From Paenibacillaceae bacterium (GTDB lineage: Bacteria; Bacillota; Bacilli; Paenibacillales; YIM-B00363): a stretch of 6,679 nt of DNA. The stretch is from positions 1-6,679 of the forward strand of contig JAGWXQ010000088.1 of the NCBI GenBank assembly GCA_018969805.1. Reading direction: 5' to 3'. Positions 1-5,698 of the stretch are shown here, piece after piece (the first letter of the stretch is position 1; each line of letters begins with the position of its first letter). A program made the translations under genes and the position numbers. Below the pieces are notes generated by a model that was not told the origin of the DNA, searched no databases, and was given only the letters and a program-made list of their open reading frames with translations.

Positions 1-288
1 CGCAGACAAACGACCATTTTTCGCATAAATGACTTTCCGTTTGTCTACAGACCGATACGCCAAATCAAGTCCCAGCTCATCGTTCATGAGTGACAACACG
101 TGCCGATCCCATCCATACACGGCATGCGCACCATAATTCAAGGTGAACCCGGATTTCTCATACGTAAACGCCCGCCCGCCCAATTGTGGACTGCGCTCAA
201 ACAATACGCCCGTAATGCCTTCATGTTGTGCCAAATATGCTCCAGCCGTCAAGCCTGCCAATCCCCCACCAATAATGGCTACCCGCAT
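1..288 (-). CDS. FAD-dependent oxidoreductase (amine oxidase / phytoene desaturase-like), N-terminal part
   Basis: The 96 codons visible run off the left edge, so only the N-terminus is here. The protein opens with MRVAIIGGGLAGLTAG, a Rossmann beta-alpha-beta with GxGxxG at residues 7-12. Glu31 at the end of the second strand is the usual ligand of the FAD ribose. A GGR motif follows at 37-39, then an N-x-GAHAVYG stretch near 51-59. This order is typical of the flavin-containing amine oxidase, protoporphyrinogen oxidase and phytoene desaturase superfamily. The substrate cannot be told from this fragment; Bacilli carry soluble members of unknown substrate with a similar GAHALY-type motif (recollection). 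The start is supported by an SD (AAGGGGGAAG) a few bases upstream. It has its own promoter candidate at 320-349 and lies behind the terminator of the SUMF1-type gene, so it is probably transcribed separately. Confidence 0.85.
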   Translation of the reverse strand, partial: MRVAIIGGGLAGLTAGAYLAQHEGITGVLFERSPQLGGRAFTYEKSGFTLNYGAHAVYGWDRHVLSLMNDELGLDLAYRSVDKRKVIYAKNGRLSA

Positions 289-319
289 GACCGCTTCCCC
301 CTTGGATCCTATTGCGATC

Positions 320-349
320 ACCATACCATGCACAGGGCACCCATTTCAA
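320..349 (-). promoter_or_regulatory. Sigma-A-type promoter for the FAD oxidoreductase
   Basis: On the minus strand, -35 TTGAAA (344-349, 5/6 to consensus) and -10 TATGGT (320-325, 4/6) are separated by 18 bases. TGG immediately before the -10 gives an extended -10 element. Transcription would start near 313, about 25 bases before the ATG at 288 and just after the upstream terminator. Assigned from motif match and position only. Confidence 0.5.
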
Positions 350-354
350 ATACG

Positions 355-414
355 AAAAAAAGTGCTGCGCACACAAGCCGAGGGAGCGATGCCCGCTCGG
401 TGTTGCACTGCACT
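355..414 (-). terminator. Large Rho-independent terminator after the SUMF1-type gene
   Basis: On the minus strand the arm starting AGTGC (414-410) pairs with GCACT (365-361). The pairing continues imperfectly inward (TGC/GCA, ACA/TGT) to a perfect CCGAG/CTCGG helix (398-402 with 378-382). The hairpin is about 54 bases long and is followed at once by seven T (361-355). It ends the SUMF1-type transcript about 40 bases after that gene's TAA stop. The internal mismatches make it unusually long for a terminator, but the T-run and position fit well. Confidence 0.75.
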
Positions 415-451
415 GTAATGATGGCCTGTTTCTCGCAATACGCCCAATCAA

Positions 452-1510
452 TTACTGCGATCGCGCGATACGGAATCCAAGGAAGTTGTATCGTTCAGAT
501 GGGCCTCTTCTTTCTCCATCAACTACGCGTACTGTAACATCTCGTACACTTCCACCCCGAGAAAAACCAACGAAATTTTTTACTTTTGTACCCTCTACAC
601 CCAATACCCATTCTTCCACATTACCACTCATATCATACAAACCAAGCACGTTCGGTTGCAACTGCTTCACTGGCTTGGGCATGTTCTGATCCGATTGACG
701 CGAAAAAATGAAAAAGGACGACTTTTTTGCATCGGGCTTTGCATCATATATCCATGCGAACTTCATTGTTTGTAGTCGATTATCTGCGTCAAACATCGCC
801 CCTGATGCATAATGTGGTGGTGTCCAAAACAACCCGTTCAAATGTAATCTTTCTTGAGCAAGTTTTCCGTTTAATGGTCGTTGCGCTCCAATCCAGCGCG
901 CCGCCATTTCCCACTCAGATACTGTCGGCAAACGATACCCATTTGCGTTTTTACAAAAATAAACGTCAGATAGCAAATTCTTTCTTAATGACCATGCATC
1001 CCGCAACACCTCATTTTCTCGCGTACAATACACCGGTTTAAAAGTATGGTTTTCTGACAGAGCATTTAACCAAACGAACACAGAAAACAACGATACGTTT
1101 GTAACAGGAATGATTCGTGTCTTGCTTGTTGGCACAGCACCCATCTCTTCAGATCCTGCACTCCCGGAATTCAGAAAATTATAACCCTTCGTTTTCTTCG
1201 CCCATCGCAGCACAGTGTACCACAACTCATAGGTCACTTCCGTTTCTCCAAGGAAAAACCCCCCCGCGACAGACTGCGGTGTATTTTCAATGGTGATTGG
1301 AACTGTATACGATTTACGTGCACCTACACGCACCATTTTAGGCACTTGCGCACGCCAGGCGCTCTGTTGTCCCTTTTTTTCCGCCTTTTGTTCTACCGGG
1401 AATTGCAGTGTTGCACTCGTCTTCCCCTGTACAACGTACCCGCCGAGCGATGCAATGGCAAAAAAAAACACCATCGTACGTACCATATACGTCACGCGCT
1501 TCCTCACCAT
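452..1510 (-). CDS. Secreted SUMF1/FGE-sulfatase-fold protein lacking the FGE catalytic cysteines
   Basis: This is a 352-residue protein. The N-terminus (RKR, then a hydrophobic run at about 12-27) looks like a signal peptide or membrane anchor, so the protein is probably extracytoplasmic. From about residue 85 to the end it has the formylglycine-generating-enzyme (SUMF1/EgtB/PvdO) fold signatures: FFLGETEVTYELW at 85-97, GYRLPTVSEWEMAARW at 191-206, GLYDMSGNVEEWV at 290-302, SRGGSVRD at 317-324 and a terminal LGFRIARS. True FGEs carry two catalytic cysteines in the C-terminal R-rich segment. Here that segment has none; the only clear cysteines are at 162 and 186. There is no DinB domain as in EgtB. 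Sulfatase maturation is therefore unlikely, and a binding or structural role is as plausible as an enzymatic one. The start is backed by GAGGAG 9 bases upstream; Met9 is an alternative start. It has its own promoter (1665-1693) and terminator (355-414). Sampled lines look about 40-43% GC against about 60% in queG, hinting at a different origin. Confidence 0.85.
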   Translation of the reverse strand: MVRKRVTYMVRTMVFFFAIASLGGYVVQGKTSATLQFPVEQKAEKKGQQSAWRAQVPKMVRVGARKSYTVPITIENTPQSVAGGFFLGETEVTYELWYTVLRWAKKTKGYNFLNSGSAGSEEMGAVPTSKTRIIPVTNVSLFSVFVWLNALSENHTFKPVYCTRENEVLRDAWSLRKNLLSDVYFCKNANGYRLPTVSEWEMAARWIGAQRPLNGKLAQERLHLNGLFWTPPHYASGAMFDADNRLQTMKFAWIYDAKPDAKKSSFFIFSRQSDQNMPKPVKQLQPNVLGLYDMSGNVEEWVLGVEGTKVKNFVGFSRGGSVRDVTVRVVDGERRGPSERYNFLGFRIARSQ

Positions 1511-1605
1511 CGCCGTGCGCTCCTCTCATGAAGCGTATCCCATCATGTGCCTGAACGTCCGTCTACGAAAACACATATAGAACACACCGCCAACAAAATA
1601 CTATT

Positions 1606-1631
1606 TTTTATTGACTCGTCAGCCAATAAAA
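1606..1631 (-). promoter_or_regulatory. AT-rich leader hairpin upstream of the SUMF1-type gene
   Basis: The 26 bases fold into an 11-bp stem with one G-U pair and a GACG tetraloop: TTTTATTG pairs with CAATAAAA and the helix extends inward through GCT/AGT. It lies in the predicted 5' leader, about 30-50 bases after the likely start of transcription. It has no T-run on its 3' side on either strand, so it is not a classic terminator. An mRNA-stabilising or attenuating leader structure is possible; the function is inferred only from position. Confidence 0.4.
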
Positions 1632-1633
1632 GC

Positions 1634-1643
1634 AACACGTGTT
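1634..1643. repeat. Perfect 10-bp palindrome AACACGTGTT in the SUMF1 leader
   Basis: A perfect palindrome centred 15 bp from a second one (1649-1658) and just downstream of the likely transcription start. It is a plausible regulator site of the roadblock type. No regulator is encoded in the window, so function is inference. Confidence 0.4.
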
Positions 1644-1648
1644 CATAA

Positions 1649-1658
1649 TGTGTACACA
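1649..1658. repeat. Perfect 10-bp palindrome TGTGTACACA at the SUMF1 transcription start
   Basis: This perfect palindrome covers the predicted start of transcription (about 1658) of the SUMF1-type gene and pairs with the palindrome at 1634-1643. Its position would suit a repressor operator. The regulator family is not identifiable from the sequence. Confidence 0.45.
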
Positions 1659-1664
1659 ATCATC

Positions 1665-1693
1665 ATGATACACGATTACAATCGTTGTGTCAA
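1665..1693 (-). promoter_or_regulatory. Near-consensus sigma-A promoter of the SUMF1-type gene, with a dyad in the spacer
   Basis: On the minus strand, -35 TTGACA (1688-1693, perfect) and -10 TATCAT (1665-1670, 5/6) are spaced by exactly 17 bases. The spacer contains the inverted repeat ACGATT-AC-AATCGT (1672-1685), which occupies nearly all of it. A protein bound there would compete directly with RNA polymerase. The transcript would start near 1658, giving a leader of about 150 bases before the ATG at 1510. Confidence 0.75.
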
Positions 1694-1718
1694 CTCTTTC
1701 TTCCAATCGCTTTGTGCA

Positions 1719-1749
1719 CCGATGTATTGCAACATATTGTACTTATCGG
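1719..1749. repeat. Interrupted inverted repeat CCGAT-GTA / TAC-TT-ATCGG
   Basis: The arms CCGATGTA (1719-1726) and TACTTATCGG (1740-1749) are complementary apart from a two-base bulge, around a 13-base loop. The element sits roughly 60-90 bases upstream of the predicted SUMF1-gene transcription start, where an activator site could lie. It could equally be a hairpin of no function. Confidence 0.3.
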
Positions 1750-1811
1750 GGGTATGTACACAAATCATTGCACGTACGGCAATCATGCTTCTAAAAAAAC
1801 AGTGCATGATC

Positions 1812-1841
1812 AAAAAATGCCCCTCGCGTGTCCGCAAAGGG
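1812..1841 (-). terminator. Rho-independent terminator after the DUF418 gene
   Basis: On the minus strand a 9-bp stem (1841-1833 with 1828-1820, two G-U pairs) with a GACA tetraloop is followed by CA and six T (1817-1812). It lies about 115 bases beyond the DUF418 stop codon, leaving a fairly long 3' UTR. It insulates the SUMF1-gene promoter downstream. Confidence 0.75.
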
Positions 1842-1956
1842 GGTATTGTTCATATTGTGGCTCACGTAGGCAAATACATCGCATCCGGAGTTCAATACAT
1901 CTCACAAAACTGCCTATTTCGTTGCCACATCCCAACGTGTACCCCGAATACGCGCA

Positions 1957-3171
1957 CTAAGCACTTTCTGTTGCACTGCTGCGTCTGCCATACGTCAGAC
2001 GACGCCACACCCATTCGAGTGGTCCCATAGCATATCGACGCAGCCACCAGCGGCTATAAAGCACTTGGAAGGTAAAAAACACGGCAGCGATCCCTACCAA
2101 TCCGAAAAAGGGCACGTCACCAAACAAACCAAGTCCGTACGGGTAAAAAATAAATCCACAAAACACACCCTGCAACACGTAATTGGTGAGTGCCATGCGT
2201 CCTGCATACCGCATCGTGCGCACGATGCGCCCAAACGCTGACGACTGCATCAATGACAACAACACGAGTGCGTAAAAGACCGCTACACCGATATCTGCAA
2301 AAAAACTCGTCAGCAGATACACTCCTACATCAACGGAGCGCTCGTTGAGTACTGTCATTGCATGACCAAATTGTTCTTTAACAACGGTCAACGCTCCCCC
2401 AATGATCGCGCTGCAATACAAACACACTGTGCGCAAAGAACGATCGGTGTGCAATCGCATCCACAGACCACTGCGAAACAATACTGCACCGAAAAGAAAC
2501 AACGGCAAGAAAATAAACGGACCGTCAAACACATTCAACATACTCAGCTGTTGCCAATCCTCAAAATTTTGTTTTAAAATACTCACGTATGCACCCGTTT
2601 CATACGCACGCGTAGCATGCTCAAGCTGCTGCATCATTCGCACGTATTCATCCTGACCGCCTGAGGATGCAAGGAAAAACGATCCCATCGCCAACAGCAC
2701 AAACAGTGCGATTGCCCAACACATCATCGTACGCACGGATCGCCGTGCAAACACAATGAGCAACATTCCGCTCAGCGCGTACACGATCAAAATATCGCCC
2801 CACCACACAAAAAACGCATGAACGATGCCAAAAAAAAGCAAAACGGCCATCCTACGAAACGCAAACCATTTCGGTCGGCGCACCCGATCTACCGCACGAT
2901 CGATCAACAGCATAAATCCATAACCAAAAAGCAACGAAAACAGCGTATAAAATTTCCCTTGTACGAACCACTGAACGAGCAGCTGTGTTCCCGTATCAAG
3001 TCCAGTGTCCCAAAGATGACCGCCCAAATACTGGACGTACGCATATGGCGAAGGAAAAAATATGATATTTGCCGTCAAAATACCCCACAGCGCAAATCCA
3101 CGGATGACATCAAGCGACACGATGCGCTGATCCAAAGGGGTTGGTACAAACGATGGATATTTTTTGTCCAT
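1957..3171 (-). CDS. DUF418 (YeiB-type) polytopic membrane protein
   Basis: This is a 404-residue integral membrane protein. The N-terminus has the family hallmark RIVSLDVIRGFALWGIL (residues 16-32) leading into the first membrane segment. About ten hydrophobic segments follow, including KFYTLFSLLFGYGFMLL near 73-89 and LLFFGIVHAFFVWWGDIL near 111-128. The C-terminal DUF418 domain shows RMALTNYVLQGVF and, close to the end, GPLEWVWRRLTYG. Members are often called putative transporters or acyltransferase-like membrane proteins; the biochemical role is not established. The frame stays open far upstream into folE, but the start at 3171 is preferred because the LDxxRG motif should lie near the N-terminus and GAGAGG sits 8 bases upstream. 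It follows folE by 77 bases, across a terminator-like hairpin. I see no good promoter in between, so expression may depend on read-through. Confidence 0.88.
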   Translation of the reverse strand: MDKKYPSFVPTPLDQRIVSLDVIRGFALWGILTANIIFFPSPYAYVQYLGGHLWDTGLDTGTQLLVQWFVQGKFYTLFSLLFGYGFMLLIDRAVDRVRRPKWFAFRRMAVLLFFGIVHAFFVWWGDILIVYALSGMLLIVFARRSVRTMMCWAIALFVLLAMGSFFLASSGGQDEYVRMMQQLEHATRAYETGAYVSILKQNFEDWQQLSMLNVFDGPFIFLPLFLFGAVLFRSGLWMRLHTDRSLRTVCLYCSAIIGGALTVVKEQFGHAMTVLNERSVDVGVYLLTSFFADIGVAVFYALVLLSLMQSSAFGRIVRTMRYAGRMALTNYVLQGVFCGFIFYPYGLGLFGDVPFFGLVGIAAVFFTFQVLYSRWWLRRYAMGPLEWVWRRLTYGRRSSATESA

Positions 3172-3192
3172 AGAAACACCCTCTCTTTGTAT

Positions 3193-3232
3193 AAAAAAAG
3201 TGCCGCACCGATCACTGTGCGCGCACGACACT
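3193..3232 (-). terminator. Terminator (or attenuator) between folE and the DUF418 gene
   Basis: On the minus strand, AGTGTCGTGC (3232-3223) pairs with GTGCGGCACT (3208-3199) in a 10-bp stem containing three G-U pairs, around a 14-base loop. Seven T follow (3199-3193, counting the base that closes the stem). The loop-side GTGCGCGCAC is itself self-complementary and could form a competing hairpin. The DUF418 SD starts only a few bases after the T-run, so partial read-through is plausible. Confidence 0.6.
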
Positions 3233-3248
3233 GCCGATATCCATACAA

Positions 3249-3866
3249 TCACGCACCTTGAACAAGCGACATGATTTCGGAACGCGCATAGGCATCCGAA
3301 ACGTACGTGCCCCGAGCTGCCGTCGTCACTGTCCGCGATCCAGGCTTGCGCACACCGCGTGCACACATGCACATGTGCTCCGCTTCGACGATGACATACA
3401 CCCCGTGCGGGTGCAGTACGTCTACGATCGTATCGGCAATTTCTTTCGTCAATCGCTCCTGAACTTGCAGCTTGCGAGAAAAAGCCTCGACAAGACGCGC
3501 AAACTTACTCAGTCCCGCGATCCGCCCGCTCGGCACGTATGCAATGTGGACGCGCCCAAAAAAAGGTGCCATATGATGCTCACATTGCGAATAAAACACA
3601 ATGTCTTTTACGAGCACGAGCTCTTCGTGCTGCTCGTCGAACGTGACACCAAGTACTTCGCGTGGATCGACGGAATATCCTGAAAAAATTTCCTCATACA
3701 TTTTTCGCACACGCTTCGGCGTATCCCGCAACCCCTCGCGCATCGGATCCTCACCAATCAATCGAAGCAACTCTCGAATGTGGTGCTCGATTTGCTCTCT
3801 CGTCTGCCCCGACTGCTCCGTGCGTTTGACACTGTGTAGCAAATCAATCGATTTTTTTTCGATCAT
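3249..3866 (-). CDS. folE: GTP cyclohydrolase I
   Basis: GTP cyclohydrolase I converts GTP to 7,8-dihydroneopterin triphosphate and formate, the first step of tetrahydrofolate synthesis and the entry to the queuosine (7-deazaguanine) pathway. It is a cytosolic toroidal homodecamer. The 205-residue protein shows GEDPMREGLRDTPKRV at 38-53, the zinc-site motif SQCEHHMAPFFG (Cys95, His98), GLSKFARLVEAFSRKLQVQE at 118-137, and EHMCMCARGVRKPGS with the third zinc ligand Cys166. The catalytic HH pair is intact. The open frame extends far into queG, but the start at 3866 fits the family length and has GGAGAGGGG about 9 bases upstream. It lies 85 bases after queG with an extended -10 promoter in the gap, so it can be expressed on its own as well as with the upstream genes. 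Confidence 0.95.
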   Translation of the reverse strand: MIEKKSIDLLHSVKRTEQSGQTREQIEHHIRELLRLIGEDPMREGLRDTPKRVRKMYEEIFSGYSVDPREVLGVTFDEQHEELVLVKDIVFYSQCEHHMAPFFGRVHIAYVPSGRIAGLSKFARLVEAFSRKLQVQERLTKEIADTIVDVLHPHGVYVIVEAEHMCMCARGVRKPGSRTVTTAARGTYVSDAYARSEIMSLVQGA

Positions 3867-3906
3867 GCCGTCGCGCCCCTCTCCGTAGCATGTCCCACTC
3901 ATAAGC

Positions 3907-3936
3907 ATCATACCACGAACCGACACAGAACGACAA
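3907..3936 (-). promoter_or_regulatory. Extended -10 promoter for folE
   Basis: On the minus strand, -10 TATGAT (3907-3912, 5/6) is preceded directly by TGG, an extended -10. A partial -35 TTGTCG (3931-3936, 4/6) lies 18 bases upstream. The transcript would begin near 3900, about 34 bases before the folE ATG. This allows folE expression independent of the DUF402-queG transcript. Confidence 0.55.
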
Positions 3937-3951
3937 ATGCAAAGACGTCCA

Positions 3952-5106
3952 TCATGGAAATCGATCGCGATCTTGTGCACGTCGTATCGCCTCTCGCACG
4001 ACGTGATCGTGTTCTGTAGCCGCACAATCGTCCAGAACCGCACGCGCACGCGCGTCGTCCATCCGTCCGAGAGCCCACGCTGCCGTTTCCCGCATAAACG
4101 GGCGCGTATCGTGCATGAGCACGTGTGCGATCGCATCAATGCACTCATTGGCGCGCGCATTTCCAAGCGCGATAAGCGCATTGCGCATGAGCACGGCAGC
4201 ACCGCGCCACGCCGCTGCCCCAAACTGCGCTTTTGCTTCCCGATTCGTCATCCCAAACAGCGACAACAACGGTGGACGAACGCGATGCACATCGGGCACA
4301 AACTCCTCATGATGCACCGCATGCACCCCAGCGTTGTGCGGACAGACGACTTGGCACGTGTCACACCCGTACAACCGCGCACCGATTTTGCGCTTCATCG
4401 GATCGGGGACGACCCCTTTGACTTGTGTCGCTGCAGAAATGCACCGCGATCCATCGAGCTGCCGATCACCAAGCAACGCATCCGTCGGACATGCATCGAT
4501 ACAGAGCGTACACGATCCACACGCTTCTTCCAAAGGGACGTCAGGGGGAAAAGGAATATCCGTGATCAACTCCCCGATGTACACCCACGAACCCCAATCC
4601 GGAGTAATCGCCATCGCATTTTTCCCAATCCATGCGACACCAGCACGCTGCGCCACAGCGCGATCGATCAGCGCGCCTGTATCGACGACCGAGACAACAT
4701 GGGCATCGGACTGCTCTTCCAAAATGACCATGCGCAATGCGTCGAGCCGCGCACGCAACACATCGTGGTAGTCTTCCCCCCACGCCGAGCGGGCAATGTC
4801 CCCGCGCCGATCTCCAGGGATGGACCGTATGCGCGAAGGCACACGCGAAGGATACGCCATCGCCACACTAACAAAACTGCGCGGCTGCGCATCCGGTACA
4901 AACGACCGCCGCGCATCGATGCGGTCTTCAACATCGTGATGCTCAAACGGGGTCTCATATCCCCGCGCACGACGCGCAAGCAGGATATCGCGCAATGCAT
5001 CAAATGGCTCTGTACGCGCAAATCCTACCCGATCAAAACCGAGTTTCCTTGCGCGTGCACGTACGCGCTCCCGTACATTGTGCCAATACCGTTCGTCGTG
5101 TCCCAT
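3952..5106 (-). CDS. queG: Epoxyqueuosine reductase (tRNA queuosine maturation)
   Basis: QueG reduces epoxyqueuosine to queuosine at the wobble base of tRNAs with GUN anticodons, using cobalamin and two [4Fe-4S] clusters. The 384-residue protein closely follows the Bacillus architecture. An N-terminal cobalamin-binding reductase domain contains RSAWGEDYHDVLR (106-118) and VVDTGALIDRAVAQRAG (140-156), where Asp142 matches the proposed catalytic acid. The ferredoxin-like part has all eight expected cysteines: C196, C199, C202, C206, C222, C248, C251, C255. HEAT-like helices fill about 300-384 (for example RPFMRETAAWALGRM). The ATG directly follows the TAG stop of the DUF402 gene with no spacer and only a weak SD inside that gene, suggesting translational coupling. 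The gene looks clearly GC-richer than the SUMF1-type gene. A 457-codon open frame on the opposite strand is a composition shadow. Confidence 0.96.
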   Translation of the reverse strand: MGHDERYWHNVRERVRARARKLGFDRVGFARTEPFDALRDILLARRARGYETPFEHHDVEDRIDARRSFVPDAQPRSFVSVAMAYPSRVPSRIRSIPGDRRGDIARSAWGEDYHDVLRARLDALRMVILEEQSDAHVVSVVDTGALIDRAVAQRAGVAWIGKNAMAITPDWGSWVYIGELITDIPFPPDVPLEEACGSCTLCIDACPTDALLGDRQLDGSRCISAATQVKGVVPDPMKRKIGARLYGCDTCQVVCPHNAGVHAVHHEEFVPDVHRVRPPLLSLFGMTNREAKAQFGAAAWRGAAVLMRNALIALGNARANECIDAIAHVLMHDTRPFMRETAAWALGRMDDARARAVLDDCAATEHDHVVREAIRRAQDRDRFP

Positions 5107-5685
5107 CTACAGCGCATTCCATTTTGTCCGCGCCATCAGCCACCGATCGTAGTATCGGAGCACACAGACATCATCAAATGGCGGGGCATTTTGCGCAATA
5201 CGGCTCATAAGATGCGTCAACCCCAGCTTCACTTTGTGATCGACTTCCCGCGAATATTGATACAACTTGCGGTGCGCATAGTAATCTTCTTGGTCGATGA
5301 CGTAGTATGAGCCGTCTGGATACTTTATCACATCATAATCATAATCGATGTACGTAATCGTTTGGTCGTAGCGCATAAACGGAGACGCGACATTGCAATA
5401 ATAGCGCACTCCATTTTTCTCAATCAATGCAACAATATTGTACCACATTTTTGGAATAAAAAACGTCACAGATGGCGTGCGGTTTGTCCAGTACGTCTGC
5501 CCTTCTTTTTGTTTGGGTTGCCTCCCACCGGCATGTACGACGACGCACATCTGTTGCTCGACGTGTGTGTGCAGCATGTACTGCTTTGGCAACACCCAAT
5601 TGTCTGACCATACGCGATGCACGCTTCCATCGTGTTTAAAGCTCTTAATATCGACGACATCCCGTTCGGTGTCTTTATACGGCAT
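5107..5685 (-). CDS. DUF402 nucleoside tri-/diphosphatase (Ntdp/YgaC-like)
   Basis: The 192-residue protein matches the Firmicutes DUF402 family, whose Staphylococcus aureus member (Ntdp) is a metal-dependent phosphatase of nucleoside tri- and diphosphates. Family landmarks in order are: IKSFKHDGSVHRVWSD at 13-28 with conserved Arg24 and Trp26; TYWTNRTPSVTFFIPKMWYNIV near 64-85; RYYCNVASPF at 94-103; and the acidic metal-binding stretch YIDYDYDV at 112-119 (Asp114, 116, 118), followed by YPDGSYYVIDQEDY at 122-135. A loop at about 33-62 is longer than I recall in the S. aureus protein. The start at 5685 has AAGGGGGG 7 bases upstream and matches the family N-terminus; an in-frame ATG at 5790 would add an unrelated arginine-rich extension. 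It is first in the set with queG. Confidence 0.9.
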   Translation of the reverse strand: MPYKDTERDVVDIKSFKHDGSVHRVWSDNWVLPKQYMLHTHVEQQMCVVVHAGGRQPKQKEGQTYWTNRTPSVTFFIPKMWYNIVALIEKNGVRYYCNVASPFMRYDQTITYIDYDYDVIKYPDGSYYVIDQEDYYAHRKLYQYSREVDHKVKLGLTHLMSRIAQNAPPFDDVCVLRYYDRWLMARTKWNAL

Positions 5686-5698
5686 CCCACGTCCCCCC

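Larger units (their letters stand above)
1511..1956. other. 446-base intergenic region with terminator, promoter and several palindromes
   Basis: There is no convincing gene on either strand. Reading on the minus strand, it holds the 3' UTR and terminator of the DUF418 gene (1812-1956), an inverted repeat at 1782-1810 (ATCATGC/GCATGAT, 15-base loop) and an interrupted inverted repeat at 1719-1749. It then holds the SUMF1-gene promoter (1665-1693) and a leader of about 150 bases with two 10-bp palindromes and a strong hairpin (1606-1631). Open frames on the plus strand here have no SD and no recognisable protein content. Confidence 0.7.

Noticed and set aside
1606..1631. CUGACGAG on the minus strand as a hammerhead ribozyme core
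   Set aside because: The CUGANGA box is present, but no GAAA box with an intervening stem II and no cleavage-site helix can be found around it.
1571..1693. A riboswitch in the SUMF1-gene leader
   Set aside because: The hairpin and palindromes do not assemble into any riboswitch consensus I know, and perfect DNA palindromes at the transcription start fit operator sites better.
1611..2030. A 139-codon plus-strand open frame over the intergenic region and the DUF418 3' end
   Set aside because: It has no SD, a Cys/His-rich translation of no recognisable type, and overlaps the promoter, terminator and DUF418 coding end.
3172..3372. Upstream extension of the DUF418 frame into folE
   Set aside because: The extension is Cys-rich and without family match. 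The LDxxRG hallmark belongs near the N-terminus, and the start at 3171 has a good SD.
3867..4223. Upstream extension of the folE frame to 4223
   Set aside because: It would overlap the queG 3' end by about 270 bases and add a low-quality Arg/Cys-rich stretch. The start at 3866 has an SD and gives the normal FolE length.
3937..5310. A 457-codon open frame on the plus strand opposite queG
   Set aside because: It is antisense to a fully convincing queG and runs into the DUF402 gene. Its translation is Arg/His/Pro-rich with no family features, as expected from reading a GC-rich gene backwards.
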